The notes under the pieces are model-generated. The model worked only from the letters and a program-made list of their open reading frames with translations. It made no database searches and had not been told where the DNA came from. Positions 37,251-46,258 of a stretch of 64,000 nucleotides of DNA are shown piece by piece (positions within the stretch are counted from its first letter, which is position 1; every line of letters begins with the position of its first letter). Origin of the DNA: Bacteroidota bacterium (GTDB lineage Bacteria > Bacteroidota > Bacteroidia > Cytophagales > Cytophagaceae); NCBI GenBank assembly GCA_023428135.1, contig JAEYZG010000052.1, forward strand, positions 1 through 64,000, written 5' to 3'. Position numbers and translations under genes: made by a program.

Positions 37251-38680
37251 GCCAGAATGAACTTATAGCATCTTTAAGAGCTGATCAATTGCAGATTCTC
37301 ACACCTGATCAGGCGTGGCATTACCGCATACTTCCCATGAAAGAAGAGGCACAAAAGATTAGCTTTTTTATAGATGAAGAGGTCTATGATCCGATGATTG
37401 CAGAAGAATTGGAGGTACTGTTGGGCAAAACGATTCTGCTGGAAAAGATCTCATCAGAACTTATTCAGAAGTCTTTAAGCAAATATTATCTGAGAGAAAC
37501 CGGTGATACACGTAAGAAAAGTCAGGCTTATACAGGTACTTCAGAGGATTTTCTCTCCAATCTTATTGCAGAAGCGAAGAACCTTAAAAGCAGTGATATT
37601 CACATAGAAATATATGATGAGCGCTGCCGTGTTCGTATCCGTATCGATGGAATGCTTGTTGAAAGGTATATTCTCGAGAAGAATGATTATCCTTCCATGA
37701 TCAATAAAATCAAGATCATGTCTAATCTTGATATAGCGGAAAAAAGATTGCCTCAGGATGGACGTATCTTTTTTAATCATAAAGGGAATAAATTCGATAT
37801 CAGGGTTTCCGTATTACCTACATTGCACGGAGAGAAAGTTGTACTGAGGCTTCTTAGTAATGATGCGACCAATATTGATATAGCACGACTTGGTTTTTCA
37901 GAATATGACCTGAAGAACTATTTGGAGGGAGCTAAGAGACCACATGGAATGTTGCTGATAAGTGGCCCTACAGGTAGCGGAAAAACTACTACCTTGTATG
38001 CGACTCTGAAGCTATTGAATAAAGAAACCCGGAATATTGTAACCATTGAAGATCCTATAGAATATACTTTAGAAGGGATCAATCAGGTGCAATTAAAGGA
38101 AAGTATAGGTTTGAACTTCGGAAGTGCCCTAAGAACTTTTCTAAGGCAAGATCCGGATGTGATCATGGTCGGAGAGATAAGAGACCCGGATACTGCCTCT
38201 ATGGCGATCAGAGCTTCGTTGACAGGTCACCTTGTACTGTCTACGATACATACCAATTCCGCCTGGGGCACTGTTTCCCGTCTAATTGACATGGGAATTC
38301 CATCTTTCCTTGTAGCTAATACATTGAATACAACAGTTGCTCAAAGACTTGTAAGAACGCTATGCAGCTGCAAGCAGGAAGGTGCATTTGATCCTGATTT
38401 ATATCCAAGGCATTTTAAGGCATACCGGAGTGTTAAGAGGCACTTTATGCCAAAGGGCTGTGATAATTGTTTCTATACAGGATTCAAAGGGCGTAAAGCG
38501 GTATATGAAGTGATTCCTATAGATTATGAGTTGGCCGAAAAAATTAAAGGGGGAATTTTTGATATTTCGGCAGAACTAAAAGAAAGAAAAATAAAGACAT
38601 TGTCCGAAAATGCCTTTGAGCTTTTTGAAGAGGGTGTTACATCATTAGAAGAAATTTATCCATTATTAGTCAATTTTTAA
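37247..38680 (+). CDS. gspE: Type II secretion / type IV pilus assembly ATPase (GspE/PilB)
   Basis: A 477-aa cytoplasmic hexameric motor ATPase. The N-terminal N1-type domain spans about 1-95; the catalytic core begins near 105 (LIAEAKNLKSSDIHIE). Walker A GPTGSGKTT is at about 240-248, the Asp-box region follows at TIEDPIEY, Walker B lies in VIMVGEIRDPDT (about 304-314), and the His-box is LVLSTIHTNSA. A tetracysteine zinc site is present as CSC near 372 and CDNC near 404, which places it with GspE/PilB assembly motors rather than PilT. No retraction ATPase is encoded in the window. The start ATG overlaps the preceding stop. It should power pseudopilus growth with GspF and GspL. Confidence 0.93.
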   Translation: MSQNELIASLRADQLQILTPDQAWHYRILPMKEEAQKISFFIDEEVYDPMIAEELEVLLGKTILLEKISSELIQKSLSKYYLRETGDTRKKSQAYTGTSEDFLSNLIAEAKNLKSSDIHIEIYDERCRVRIRIDGMLVERYILEKNDYPSMINKIKIMSNLDIAEKRLPQDGRIFFNHKGNKFDIRVSVLPTLHGEKVVLRLLSNDATNIDIARLGFSEYDLKNYLEGAKRPHGMLLISGPTGSGKTTTLYATLKLLNKETRNIVTIEDPIEYTLEGINQVQLKESIGLNFGSALRTFLRQDPDVIMVGEIRDPDTASMAIRASLTGHLVLSTIHTNSAWGTVSRLIDMGIPSFLVANTLNTTVAQRLVRTLCSCKQEGAFDPDLYPRHFKAYRSVKRHFMPKGCDNCFYTGFKGRKAVYEVIPIDYELAEKIKGGIFDISAELKERKIKTLSENAFELFEEGVTSLEEIYPLLVNF

Positions 38681-38682
38681 AA

Positions 38683-40632
38683 GTGAAAAACAAGATAGTA
38701 TATGTTTGCTGCTTTTTGCTACTTTTTTCAGGAAGCTTATGGGCACAGCAAAGCAGGTATGAAGAGCTGGAACAAAGACTACGAGATCTTTCAGCTGTAA
38801 GTCCTGGTCTGAATGAGACTGTAGATTTTTCTGTCTCCGGGGCTTCTATTCAGGAATTTCTCAGAGGATTAGCAGAGTCGCATAACCTTAATATCAGTGT
38901 GGATCCCGCATTGAATGTTCGGATCTATAATAATTTTACCAACGAGAAAGTATATAATATACTGCTCTTTGTGGCAAAAGAATATGAACTGGATATTCAG
39001 TTTGTAGGTTCTATCATGTCTTTCAAAAAGTATAATCCGCCTCCGGTAGTGCAGGCTGTAGCTCCTCCTAAAGATATCCTGGTGAAGTATAACTCCTACA
39101 ACAACCTTCTCAGTCTTGATCTTAAAAATGATACACTGGAAAAGGTTGTAAAAAAAATTACTCAGTCAACCAAAAAGAATGTTATTTTATCTTCAGGGCT
39201 TAATGGAAAGATAATCAATGTTTATATTGAAGACATGCCATTTGAAAATGCCATTCAAAAAATGGCCTATGCCAATAGTCTGAAGGTTGTAAAAACGGAT
39301 GATGATTTTTATGTGGTCAAATCTATTGAAGAAGGAGAAGATCTTTTGGTTACCAATGATCCTAAAAAGAAAAAGAATAATTATCAGAAGACACAGAATA
39401 GTAAGATCAATACAGGCACTCAGGGGAGTGGAAATAATTCAAGCCTCTTTGTGGAGGTGAACGAAGATTCTCTGGGAAGAAAAACAATCAGTCTCGATGC
39501 CGTCAATGCTCCGATATCAGATGTTATCAAAGCAGTGTCGGAGGAAATTGGAAATAGTTACTTTTTATTTTCAGACATTAAAGGAAATACCACAACCAGA
39601 GTAAATAATGTAAAGTTTGATGACTTCCTCGGAAGATTACTTCAGGGAACAGACTATACTTATAAGATAGATAATAAGATCTATATGATAGGAGAGCGGA
39701 AACTGGAGGGGTTGAGGGCTAATAAGGTTGTCCAGTTTCAATACAGATCTCTTGATGCTGTACAGGATATTATACCTGCAGAGTTGAAAAAGGGAGTTGA
39801 AATCAAAGAGTTCAAAGAACTGAATAGTATACTTCTTTCCGGAAGTCTGCCTCAGATCATGGAAATAGAAGCCTTCGTACGTCAGTTGGATAAAGTTGTT
39901 CCTATGGTTATGATCGAAGTTATCCTTATGGATGTGAGAAAAGGAAGAACATTAAAAACAGGCATTAGTGCAGGGGTTGCGGACTCTGTTAAAACAGGCG
40001 GAAGTATTTTTCCCGGTATAGATTTTAAATTCGGATCAAAATCTATCAATGATTTTCTTGGATGGATGGGAAGTAACAATGTGTTTAATATAGGAAGGGT
40101 TACTCCTCAATTTTATGTTGGTCTCAGCGCGCTTGAGACAAATAACAATGTAAATGTCAGATCGACACCTAAGCTATCCACACTTAATGGGCATGATGCT
40201 AATCTGAGTATTGGTAGTACAAGATATTATGCTTTGAAAACCCAGAATGTAGTTGGTAGTTTGACTCCTCAGACTGTTGTAACAGAACAGTACAATGCAG
40301 TTCAGGCAAACCTTTCAGTCAATATAAAGCCAATCGTTTCTGGTGATGATCAGGTAACTTTAAATATTGATGTAAGCATTACAGACTTTACGGATTCTCC
40401 TGTCAGTGGTCCGCCACCATCTTCTACAAGCCAGTTTAAATCAATTGTGCGTGTAAGAAATGAAGAAATGGTTGTATTGGGAGGTCTTGAGAGAACTGAA
40501 AGTTCTGAAGGAGGTTCGGGTGTACCATTGCTATCAAGAATTCCGGTTATTAAATGGTTATTCAGCAGCAGAACTAAATCAAAGAATAAAATAGTATCGG
40601 TTGTATTTATCAAACCTACCATTATCTATTAA
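38683..40632 (+). CDS. gspD: Secretin (GspD/PilQ family)
   Basis: A 649-aa outer-membrane channel subunit. It starts with GTG (38683), 2 nt after the ATPase stop; a signal peptide ends at LWAQ. Three STN/N0-like modules precede the channel: about 44-112, 135-210 and 270-335 (such as VNAPISDVIKAVSEEIGNSYF), then an N1-like ring domain to about 405. The secretin core starts at VPMVMIEVILMDVRKGR and shows the conserved features LSTLNGHDANLSIGS and the C-terminal signature EEMVVLGGLERTESSEGGSGVPLLSRIPVIKWLFS. The repeated STN modules give it a PilQ-like periplasmic part. No pilotin is obvious, though a lipoprotein is encoded three genes later. Confidence 0.9.
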   Translation: MKNKIVYVCCFLLLFSGSLWAQQSRYEELEQRLRDLSAVSPGLNETVDFSVSGASIQEFLRGLAESHNLNISVDPALNVRIYNNFTNEKVYNILLFVAKEYELDIQFVGSIMSFKKYNPPPVVQAVAPPKDILVKYNSYNNLLSLDLKNDTLEKVVKKITQSTKKNVILSSGLNGKIINVYIEDMPFENAIQKMAYANSLKVVKTDDDFYVVKSIEEGEDLLVTNDPKKKKNNYQKTQNSKINTGTQGSGNNSSLFVEVNEDSLGRKTISLDAVNAPISDVIKAVSEEIGNSYFLFSDIKGNTTTRVNNVKFDDFLGRLLQGTDYTYKIDNKIYMIGERKLEGLRANKVVQFQYRSLDAVQDIIPAELKKGVEIKEFKELNSILLSGSLPQIMEIEAFVRQLDKVVPMVMIEVILMDVRKGRTLKTGISAGVADSVKTGGSIFPGIDFKFGSKSINDFLGWMGSNNVFNIGRVTPQFYVGLSALETNNNVNVRSTPKLSTLNGHDANLSIGSTRYYALKTQNVVGSLTPQTVVTEQYNAVQANLSVNIKPIVSGDDQVTLNIDVSITDFTDSPVSGPPPSSTSQFKSIVRVRNEEMVVLGGLERTESSEGGSGVPLLSRIPVIKWLFSSRTKSKNKIVSVVFIKPTIIY

Positions 40633-40635
40633 TCC

Positions 40636-41865
40636 ATGATTGAGAAACTGAGACAGAAGTTATTCGGACAGAAGAAGGTTGCAGGAATAGAAGTTGTTTT
40701 CTCAGCAGAAGGGAAAACTGCTTTTAATTGTGTAATCCTTTCTGTTAATGAAAACCTTGTCCAGATAGAGCATAAAGAAGAGGGAATTGTTGATTTCGAA
40801 AGTCTGAAAAAGCTTTCACTTGAAAATATACCTCTGGTACTGAATGTTACAGGGAGAGGCATCTTGCATAAGAAGATCAATGACGAATACACAGATGATG
40901 CTCATGCATTTAGTCAGATTTTCCCTAATTCAAAGTTTGCAGATTATTATCTTCAGAAAACCAAAGCATACAACAATCAGGTTTACATTTCTTTAACAAG
41001 AAAGGATCTTATTGATCAATTGCTGATCAGGTTCAAAGAAATAGGATATTTCGCTACTAGTCTTACGCTTGGCCCGTTTTCAGTTGTCGATCTTTATCAG
41101 TTATTATCAATGGAGCTCACTGAATGGTCATTCGGAAGCCATGAAATGGTCTTTGCAAAAGGATTAGTAGATGCTTATAAAATAAAAGAAACCAATGATC
41201 ATGCAGATGTGAAAGCAGGTAATGAATCTGTTCCCGGTAACCTGCTCATTGCTTATTCTTCTGCATTTTTAGGCATTATTGAAAGCGAAGGGGTGCGGGT
41301 AGATATTGAAGAAGTTGATTCGCAAAGAAACGAGTTTGAGCAGAAGAAAAAATTTAAACTAATCGGATTTTCCATGTTGGCCATTTTTCTTACTGCCTTA
41401 TTGATTAATACATATCTGCTGACCAGTTATAATCAGGAAAATCAGTTATTAACTCTAAAGCTGGGAAAACTTACTGATATTTCTTCCAATTTAGAAGGTG
41501 AGGAAAAGGATCTGCGCCAAAAAGAGGTATTTCTAAGTCAGGCTGGTTGGCTGGCTCCGGCAAGGGCATCCTATTATTCAGATCAGATAGCTGCGTTATT
41601 ACCTGCTTCTATTACATTGACCAAAATGGCTAAGAATCCATATAATGAAAAGGAGAGCAGGACTCAGCGAAAAGATATATTTGATAACGGTGTATTAAGG
41701 GTGGATGGCTTTTGTGCGAAACCAACAGAGCTGAACTCATGGATTAAAATTGTAAAGGAACAAGAGTGGGTTCAGGATGTACATGTAGAAGATTATACTT
41801 TTGATTCTAAAACAGGATCAGGAAATTTTATAGTTCAAATCGAGATTAAAGGTGAACTGGAATAG
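40636..41865 (+). CDS. GspL-like assembly platform protein (PilM-PilN type fusion)
   Basis: A 409-aa bitopic protein. The N-terminal ~230 residues are cytoplasmic and have the actin-like, beta-rich layout of GspL/PilM, though without a readable ATP motif. A single transmembrane helix lies at about 240-262 (KLIGFSMLAIFLTALLINTY), followed by a coiled coil (LKLGKLTDISSNLEGEEKDL) and a ferredoxin-like periplasmic domain ending GNFIVQIEIKGELE, as in GspL or PilN. It lies between secretin and a GspM/PilO-like gene, the usual order L-M, and overlaps the latter by 14 nt. Role: link the ATPase to the inner-membrane platform. Assignment rests on topology and order more than on strong sequence motifs. 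Confidence 0.7.
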   Translation: MIEKLRQKLFGQKKVAGIEVVFSAEGKTAFNCVILSVNENLVQIEHKEEGIVDFESLKKLSLENIPLVLNVTGRGILHKKINDEYTDDAHAFSQIFPNSKFADYYLQKTKAYNNQVYISLTRKDLIDQLLIRFKEIGYFATSLTLGPFSVVDLYQLLSMELTEWSFGSHEMVFAKGLVDAYKIKETNDHADVKAGNESVPGNLLIAYSSAFLGIIESEGVRVDIEEVDSQRNEFEQKKKFKLIGFSMLAIFLTALLINTYLLTSYNQENQLLTLKLGKLTDISSNLEGEEKDLRQKEVFLSQAGWLAPARASYYSDQIAALLPASITLTKMAKNPYNEKESRTQRKDIFDNGVLRVDGFCAKPTELNSWIKIVKEQEWVQDVHVEDYTFDSKTGSGNFIVQIEIKGELE

Positions 41866-42418
41866 TCTGTCATATAAAACCAAAAATAAATACCTTATAG
41901 TCGGGGGATTTGTATTTCTGCTGTTAGCTTATTTATTGGCATTCAGTAAAACTGTTAGTCTTTATTTTACAAACAGTAATCTTAAAAAGAAGCTTATTAT
42001 AGCACAGGAAGCCCCGGAGAAAAGACGAATGATGGAGATGAAGTCGAATGCTTTAAAGGAAAAGCTCTCTTCATACTTTGCAGACTCTTTAAAAGATCAG
42101 GAACATTTGCTCGAGGTAGTTTCTAATTTTTGTCAGAAAAATTACCTGTTACTTAAAGAATTTCCCAACGAAAAGTACCATGAAGAGAAGGAGTTTGTTG
42201 TGGGAACTACAGAATTAAAGATAGAGGGTAATTTTGTGAACTTGCTGAAGCTGGTACATTTATTAGAACAAAAGGAAGCTGTAGGCAGGGTATCTTCAAG
42301 TAGCTTCGATGCTGTATTTGATAACAAAAGAAAGAAGAAAGTTTTGGTACTGACAATATATCTTCAGACACTCAGAATAAAAAAGGATAAAATAAAAAAG
42401 GAAGATGAGAAGGTTTAA
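41852..42418 (+). CDS. GspM/PilO-like assembly platform protein
   Basis: A 188-aa protein beginning with GTG at 41852, inside the end of the preceding gene (14-nt overlap). A short cytoplasmic tail is followed by one transmembrane helix (about 14-32, LIVGGFVFLLLAYLLAFSKT), a coiled coil, and a ferredoxin-like domain (ELKIEGNFVNLLKLVHLLEQ, a PilO/GspM-typical strand-helix signature; then VLVLTIYLQTLRI). PilO and GspM partner with PilN/GspL in the inner membrane, which fits its position directly after the GspL-like gene. Overlaps the next start by 14 nt. Confidence 0.7.
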   Translation: MNWNSLSYKTKNKYLIVGGFVFLLLAYLLAFSKTVSLYFTNSNLKKKLIIAQEAPEKRRMMEMKSNALKEKLSSYFADSLKDQEHLLEVVSNFCQKNYLLLKEFPNEKYHEEKEFVVGTTELKIEGNFVNLLKLVHLLEQKEAVGRVSSSSFDAVFDNKRKKKVLVLTIYLQTLRIKKDKIKKEDEKV

Positions 42419-43331
42419 ATTTTTAGCAATAGCCCTGTGCATGATGTCACTTGCGGCTTGTACAGAGATCTTCGAAAAGGATATTGAAGATAAAACTATT
42501 ACCATATATACACCAAACGATTCAGATACCTCAATAAGTTACCTTCAGACTTTTTGGTGGAGTCAGGTGGATTTTGCTACAAGCTATCAGATACAAGTGG
42601 TATCTCCTAATTTTTCAGCACCCAAAATTCTGATACTAGATTCATTGGTAAAAACTAATAGATTTCAATATTATATAGGACCGGGCAATTTTGAATGGAA
42701 GGTAAGAGCATTGAATGGAGCTTATAAAAGTGAGTATTTTGGGAAAAGATTTATTATTGATACTACTAATCTTGCCTTACAACCTCTATATCTTAAATCA
42801 CCACTTGATGGTAGTAGTCAAAGCTCAACTTCTATAAATTTTATATGGAATCGAATATTGGGCGCTAAAGCTTATCAGATTCAGATAGATACTGTTGGAG
42901 ACTTTAATAAACCGATTAGAAATGTCCACACACAATCAAGTAGTTCATTATATACTTTACCAAGTCTGAATAAAACCTATTATTGGAAGGTCAGGGGATA
43001 TAATGGGGCAGACACAACAGAGTGGTCACAAGTGTTTAATTTCATATCGGACAATACCAAACCTCCTAAGGTTACATTATCTGCACCCGCAAAAAATTCT
43101 TTAGACAGAGAAGCAACAGGAACTTTACAGTGGTTGAGCCTGGGAGATGGTTATACATATGAAGTAACCATAAAAGTAGGGTCAAATGCTTCTGTTACAT
43201 CTTCTGTTCCTACTGCCTTTAAAGACTATTCTGGTGCTTCAGGGCAAACTATTGAATGGTCTGTCATAGCCATTAATAGAGCGGGAACAAAGGGGGACCC
43301 AAGTGAGGTTTGGAACTTCAAAATCAAATAA
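42405..43331 (+). CDS. Lipoprotein with fibronectin type III-like domains in secretion operon
   Basis: A 308-aa lipoprotein; lipobox LAAC with Cys19. The mature part contains three FnIII-like beta-sandwich units with the recurring pattern ATSYQIQV..FEWKVRALNG, AKAYQIQI..YYWKVRGYNG and YTYEVTI..IEWSVIAINRAG. These W-x-V-R/I repeats are common in surface-exposed Bacteroidota lipoproteins and are thought to mediate protein or glycan contacts. Not a standard T2SS component. It is translationally overlapped on both sides (14 nt upstream, 1 nt downstream), so it is made with the machine; possible roles are outer-membrane pilotin-like factor or substrate receptor, both inference. Confidence 0.7.
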   Translation: MRRFKFLAIALCMMSLAACTEIFEKDIEDKTITIYTPNDSDTSISYLQTFWWSQVDFATSYQIQVVSPNFSAPKILILDSLVKTNRFQYYIGPGNFEWKVRALNGAYKSEYFGKRFIIDTTNLALQPLYLKSPLDGSSQSSTSINFIWNRILGAKAYQIQIDTVGDFNKPIRNVHTQSSSSLYTLPSLNKTYYWKVRGYNGADTTEWSQVFNFISDNTKPPKVTLSAPAKNSLDREATGTLQWLSLGDGYTYEVTIKVGSNASVTSSVPTAFKDYSGASGQTIEWSVIAINRAGTKGDPSEVWNFKIK

Positions 43332-43834
43332 TGAAAGGTAAAAAGATGACTTATATCCTCCTGGGGGGAGTTGTTCTCGTATGGGGACTGATATTTATGC
43401 GAATATATAAATCATTGTTTTCCGATTCAGGTGTCGCTGAGGTCTCAAGATCAGTAGTTCATAAAGAACATAAGTATGAGGTTAAAGATACCTTTGAATT
43501 AATTGCCAAATACAGGGACCCTTTTTTAGGAAACGTTCAATCCTCAGTGAGACCTGCAGTGTTTACAGGTTCTGTAAATACCTTCGGCAATAAACCTAAG
43601 GTTACTCCCAAACCAAAGGAACCCGAAGTCTTTATAGATTGGAGTATAATTTCCTATATCGGATTGATCAAAAATCCTGGCAGCAATAAAAATGTATCTC
43701 TGATGTCGATCCGAGGAAATGAATATTTGATGGAGGAAGGCAATGTTAGAGACGAGGTTAAATTGATTCAGAATCTGAAAGATTCAGTGAAGGTATCATA
43801 TAGTGGTAAAGAAAAATACATAAAGAGAAATTGA
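43331..43834 (+). CDS. GspC/PilP-like bitopic protein
   Basis: A 167-aa protein. The frame is open from a TTG at 43310, but the ATG at 43331 overlaps the upstream stop (TAATG) and gives a good N-terminus (MKGKKMTYILLGG). One transmembrane helix (about 6-24) is followed by a Pro-rich linker (GNKPKVTPKPKEPEVF) and a small beta domain (WSIISYIGLIKNPGSNKNVSLMSIRGNEYLMEEGNVRDEVKLI), which reads like the homology region of GspC/PilP: a small beta-barrel that contacts the secretin N0 domain. The family call rests on topology, length and order. Confidence 0.6.
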   Translation: MKGKKMTYILLGGVVLVWGLIFMRIYKSLFSDSGVAEVSRSVVHKEHKYEVKDTFELIAKYRDPFLGNVQSSVRPAVFTGSVNTFGNKPKVTPKPKEPEVFIDWSIISYIGLIKNPGSNKNVSLMSIRGNEYLMEEGNVRDEVKLIQNLKDSVKVSYSGKEKYIKRN

Positions 43835-43840
43835 TTTTTA

Positions 43841-44665
43841 ATGAAAAAGCTGATTTTTATAGCCTTTTTGATAAGCCCTCTTTTCGTTGCAGGGCAAAAG
43901 AAATTTAATCTTCATATACCAAACAGAGTAATTGTGAATTTTCTGGATCACGTGGTTTATGCAGAAATAACAGAAGGTAAACCCTTGATCAGAGTCAGTG
44001 ATGAGTATTTCTATTACTGGTACAGTGCCAACGATATCAAAAAAACTAGAGGAGGTTTTGAAGGTAAGCTTTTGCATGGTTTGTTCAGTGATTTTTATAT
44101 GAACAAAAATCTTCGTGAAAAGGGCATGTTTAAGTATGGACGTAAAACAGGAGTCTGGAAGAGCTGGCATTTTAATGGTGAATTAAAAGAAATTTATCAC
44201 TGGAAAAACGGAAAGCTTCACGGAGAGTTTCTTGTTTTTGATGAAAAGGGAAAGCTTACTCAGAAGGGAACATATAAAGATAATTTGTTTAATGGAAAGA
44301 GATACCTCTATAAAGAATCAGGAGATGTTGAAGTTGAGAAGTATAAAAGAGGTGAATTAGAAGTTAAAAAAGAAAAAAACAGAAAAGGTTTCAGGTTAAA
44401 ATTGTGGCGTAAGCATAAAAAGAAACAAACGATTGTGCCAGAATCACCGGCTGCCAGTGAAAATCAGAAGGAACAACCTATTCCTTTACCAGGAGCAGAG
44501 AGCCCTGATTTAAAAAAAGGTAAGAAGGAAAAGAATAAGAAGATCTCTGATAATTCCCCTTCTGAAAACTCATCAAAGAAAAAGGAAAAAAAGAAAGAGG
44601 AGAAAGTGAAAATCAGGAAGATGAAGAAGATAGTTCCTGGAGGACCTGAAAACAAACAAACCTGA
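43841..44665 (+). CDS. Exported MORN-repeat protein with Lys-rich tail
   Basis: A 274-aa protein with signal peptide (KLIFIAFLISPLFVAGQ). The middle holds MORN-like repeats of the Bacteroidota YwqK type: KYGRKTGVWKSWHFNGELKE, WKNGKLHGEFLVFDEKGKLT, YKDNLFNGKRYLYKESGD (about 100-170). From about 180 onward the chain is extremely basic and low-complexity (WRKHKKKQ, KKGKKEKNKK, KKKEKKKEEKVKIRKMKK), probably disordered. It is not a known T2SS part. It sits 6 nt after the GspC/PilP-like gene and 1 nt before the GspK/PilX-like gene. A cell-wall or nucleic-acid/polyanion contact for the tail is possible but unproven. Confidence 0.75.
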   Translation: MKKLIFIAFLISPLFVAGQKKFNLHIPNRVIVNFLDHVVYAEITEGKPLIRVSDEYFYYWYSANDIKKTRGGFEGKLLHGLFSDFYMNKNLREKGMFKYGRKTGVWKSWHFNGELKEIYHWKNGKLHGEFLVFDEKGKLTQKGTYKDNLFNGKRYLYKESGDVEVEKYKRGELEVKKEKNRKGFRLKLWRKHKKKQTIVPESPAASENQKEQPIPLPGAESPDLKKGKKEKNKKISDNSPSENSSKKKEKKKEEKVKIRKMKKIVPGGPENKQT

Positions 44666-44666
44666 A

Positions 44667-45914
44667 ATGTTCCGGGCGAATGCGTTGTTTATAGTACTTG
44701 TCATATCACTGCTGATAGCACTTATCAGCAGTTCACTTATTTTAGTGTCCTATCACTATTCGACTGTTCATTATCAAAACCGGTTATATAAAAGACTTTT
44801 ATCAAACGCACAATCAGGTATAAATTATCTTCTTGCTGAAGAAGGAGAACTCTCCCTGAATGAAGAAAAAGTTATAGACCTGTATGGTAAAGAAAGCGAT
44901 TCGGTTGCTCTTAAAAGGATGAACTGGGGAATTTTTGATCTGGCTGTTGTAAGAGCGTTCTCTGGAAATCAGCAAGTGGTCAAGATACTTGAGTATGGTT
45001 ATAAACCCGATGCGGAGACTAAATCTGCCATTTATATGGCAGATTTAAACAGGCCGCTTTCTCTATGTGGGAATACAGTTATCAAGGGAACATGTTATCT
45101 GCCAGAATCAGGAGTGAGAAGAGATTATATAGAGGGACAGTCATTTATGGGGGATAAACTTATCCAGGGGGAAATTAAAAAGAGTAAGAATAGTTTACCG
45201 GAGTTGAAAAAGGATATTAAAGAAAAGCTTTTGTCTCTCCTGGAAGATAAGATTAATCTTGACGAATATGAACAGCTGCAGGAAGTGGATATTGACACGG
45301 TCAGGCGATCATTTACTGAAAAGACTGTCCTGCTGAAGCAAAAGACCCATCTTAGTATCAAAAATCTTTATGGAAATATTCTTATCACAAGTGATACCAT
45401 TCTCAGGATTGGCAGAGATGCAAATCTTGAAGATGTAATAATTGCGGCAAGAGCAGTTGAAATAGAATCAGGTTTCAAAGGGAAATTACAGATTTTTGCA
45501 GCGGATTCAGTTGTGTTAGGAGAAAATGTTGAATTGAATTATCCTTCGGTGATCGGTCTTTTTAAAAAAGATTTTAAGGTGATGCAGCCTTTTGTTAAGG
45601 TTTCCAAAGGTGGCAAGATCAATGGAATAGTCTTTTCCAGTCAGTCCGTGTTTGATCTGAAACAAACTCTTATCTCAATAGAGAAAGACGCTTTCATGCA
45701 CGGTCAGTTATATTCAGATGGATTTGCGGATATTCAGGGTAAAGTATATGGAAATGTATTCTGTAATAAATTCAGATTAAAGACGTCATCTTCATTATAT
45801 GAAAACTATCTTCTTAATGCTACCATTGATGCTACCAGGCTTTCTCCTTATTTCATAGGATCAGCTTTATTGTCTTCTGAAAAGAAAAAACGAGTGATCA
45901 AATGGCTGAACTGA
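44667..45914 (+). CDS. GspK/PilX-like minor pilin-type protein
   Basis: A 415-aa protein whose N-terminus is pilin-like without Glu+5: MFRANALFIVLVISLLIALI, as in GspK and PilX-type proteins. The body is unusual: after an alpha/beta stretch (about 40-230) comes a regular strand-rich region (about 235-400; ILITSDTILRIGRDANLEDV, KLQIFAADSVVLGENVELNY, AFMHGQLYSDGFADIQGKVY) that resembles a bactofilin-like or left-handed beta-helix. GspK caps the pseudopilus tip with GspI and GspJ, and those two genes follow directly, so the order K-I-J supports the call. It overlaps the next gene by 13 nt. Confidence 0.6.
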   Translation: MFRANALFIVLVISLLIALISSSLILVSYHYSTVHYQNRLYKRLLSNAQSGINYLLAEEGELSLNEEKVIDLYGKESDSVALKRMNWGIFDLAVVRAFSGNQQVVKILEYGYKPDAETKSAIYMADLNRPLSLCGNTVIKGTCYLPESGVRRDYIEGQSFMGDKLIQGEIKKSKNSLPELKKDIKEKLLSLLEDKINLDEYEQLQEVDIDTVRRSFTEKTVLLKQKTHLSIKNLYGNILITSDTILRIGRDANLEDVIIAARAVEIESGFKGKLQIFAADSVVLGENVELNYPSVIGLFKKDFKVMQPFVKVSKGGKINGIVFSSQSVFDLKQTLISIEKDAFMHGQLYSDGFADIQGKVYGNVFCNKFRLKTSSSLYENYLLNATIDATRLSPYFIGSALLSSEKKKRVIKWLN

Positions 45915-46258
45915 TCGGGTTAAAGATTAAAGCCTCTTCTCTGATCGAGGTGATTGTAGCGATGGTGGTTATGGTAATTACCTTTGGCATAGGAATGATG
46001 ATTTATCATAATATTCTCAGGTCAGGCATAAATCTTCAGAATGTAAAAGCCGAAATGCTTCTCTCCCGCATAGCAGAAGAAACCATCCGGTCAAAATCAT
46101 ATTTTGATGAAGAAATGAACGAAGGAGAATTGATAGTGCGAAAGAAAGTTGGAAACTATCAGAGTAACACTTCTCTTTTACAATTGGAAATACAGGTATA
46201 TTCTAAGGAAGAGAAGCTTTTAGCTGAAAGTAATAATCTGATACTGGCAGATGAATAA
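45902..46258 (+). CDS. Minor pseudopilin (GspI/PilV-like)
   Basis: A 118-aa protein with a type IV pilin N-helix: IKASSLIEVIVAMVVMVITF. The predicted cut is Ala11/Ser12 with Glu16 at +5, again Ala rather than Gly at -1. The remainder is a short alpha/beta domain, of usual length for GspI. The 13-nt overlap with the GspK-like gene and 8-nt overlap with the GspJ-like gene indicate coupled translation. In T2SS, GspI nucleates the pseudopilus tip complex with GspJ and GspK. Confidence 0.75.
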   Translation: MAELIGLKIKASSLIEVIVAMVVMVITFGIGMMIYHNILRSGINLQNVKAEMLLSRIAEETIRSKSYFDEEMNEGELIVRKKVGNYQSNTSLLQLEIQVYSKEEKLLAESNNLILADE

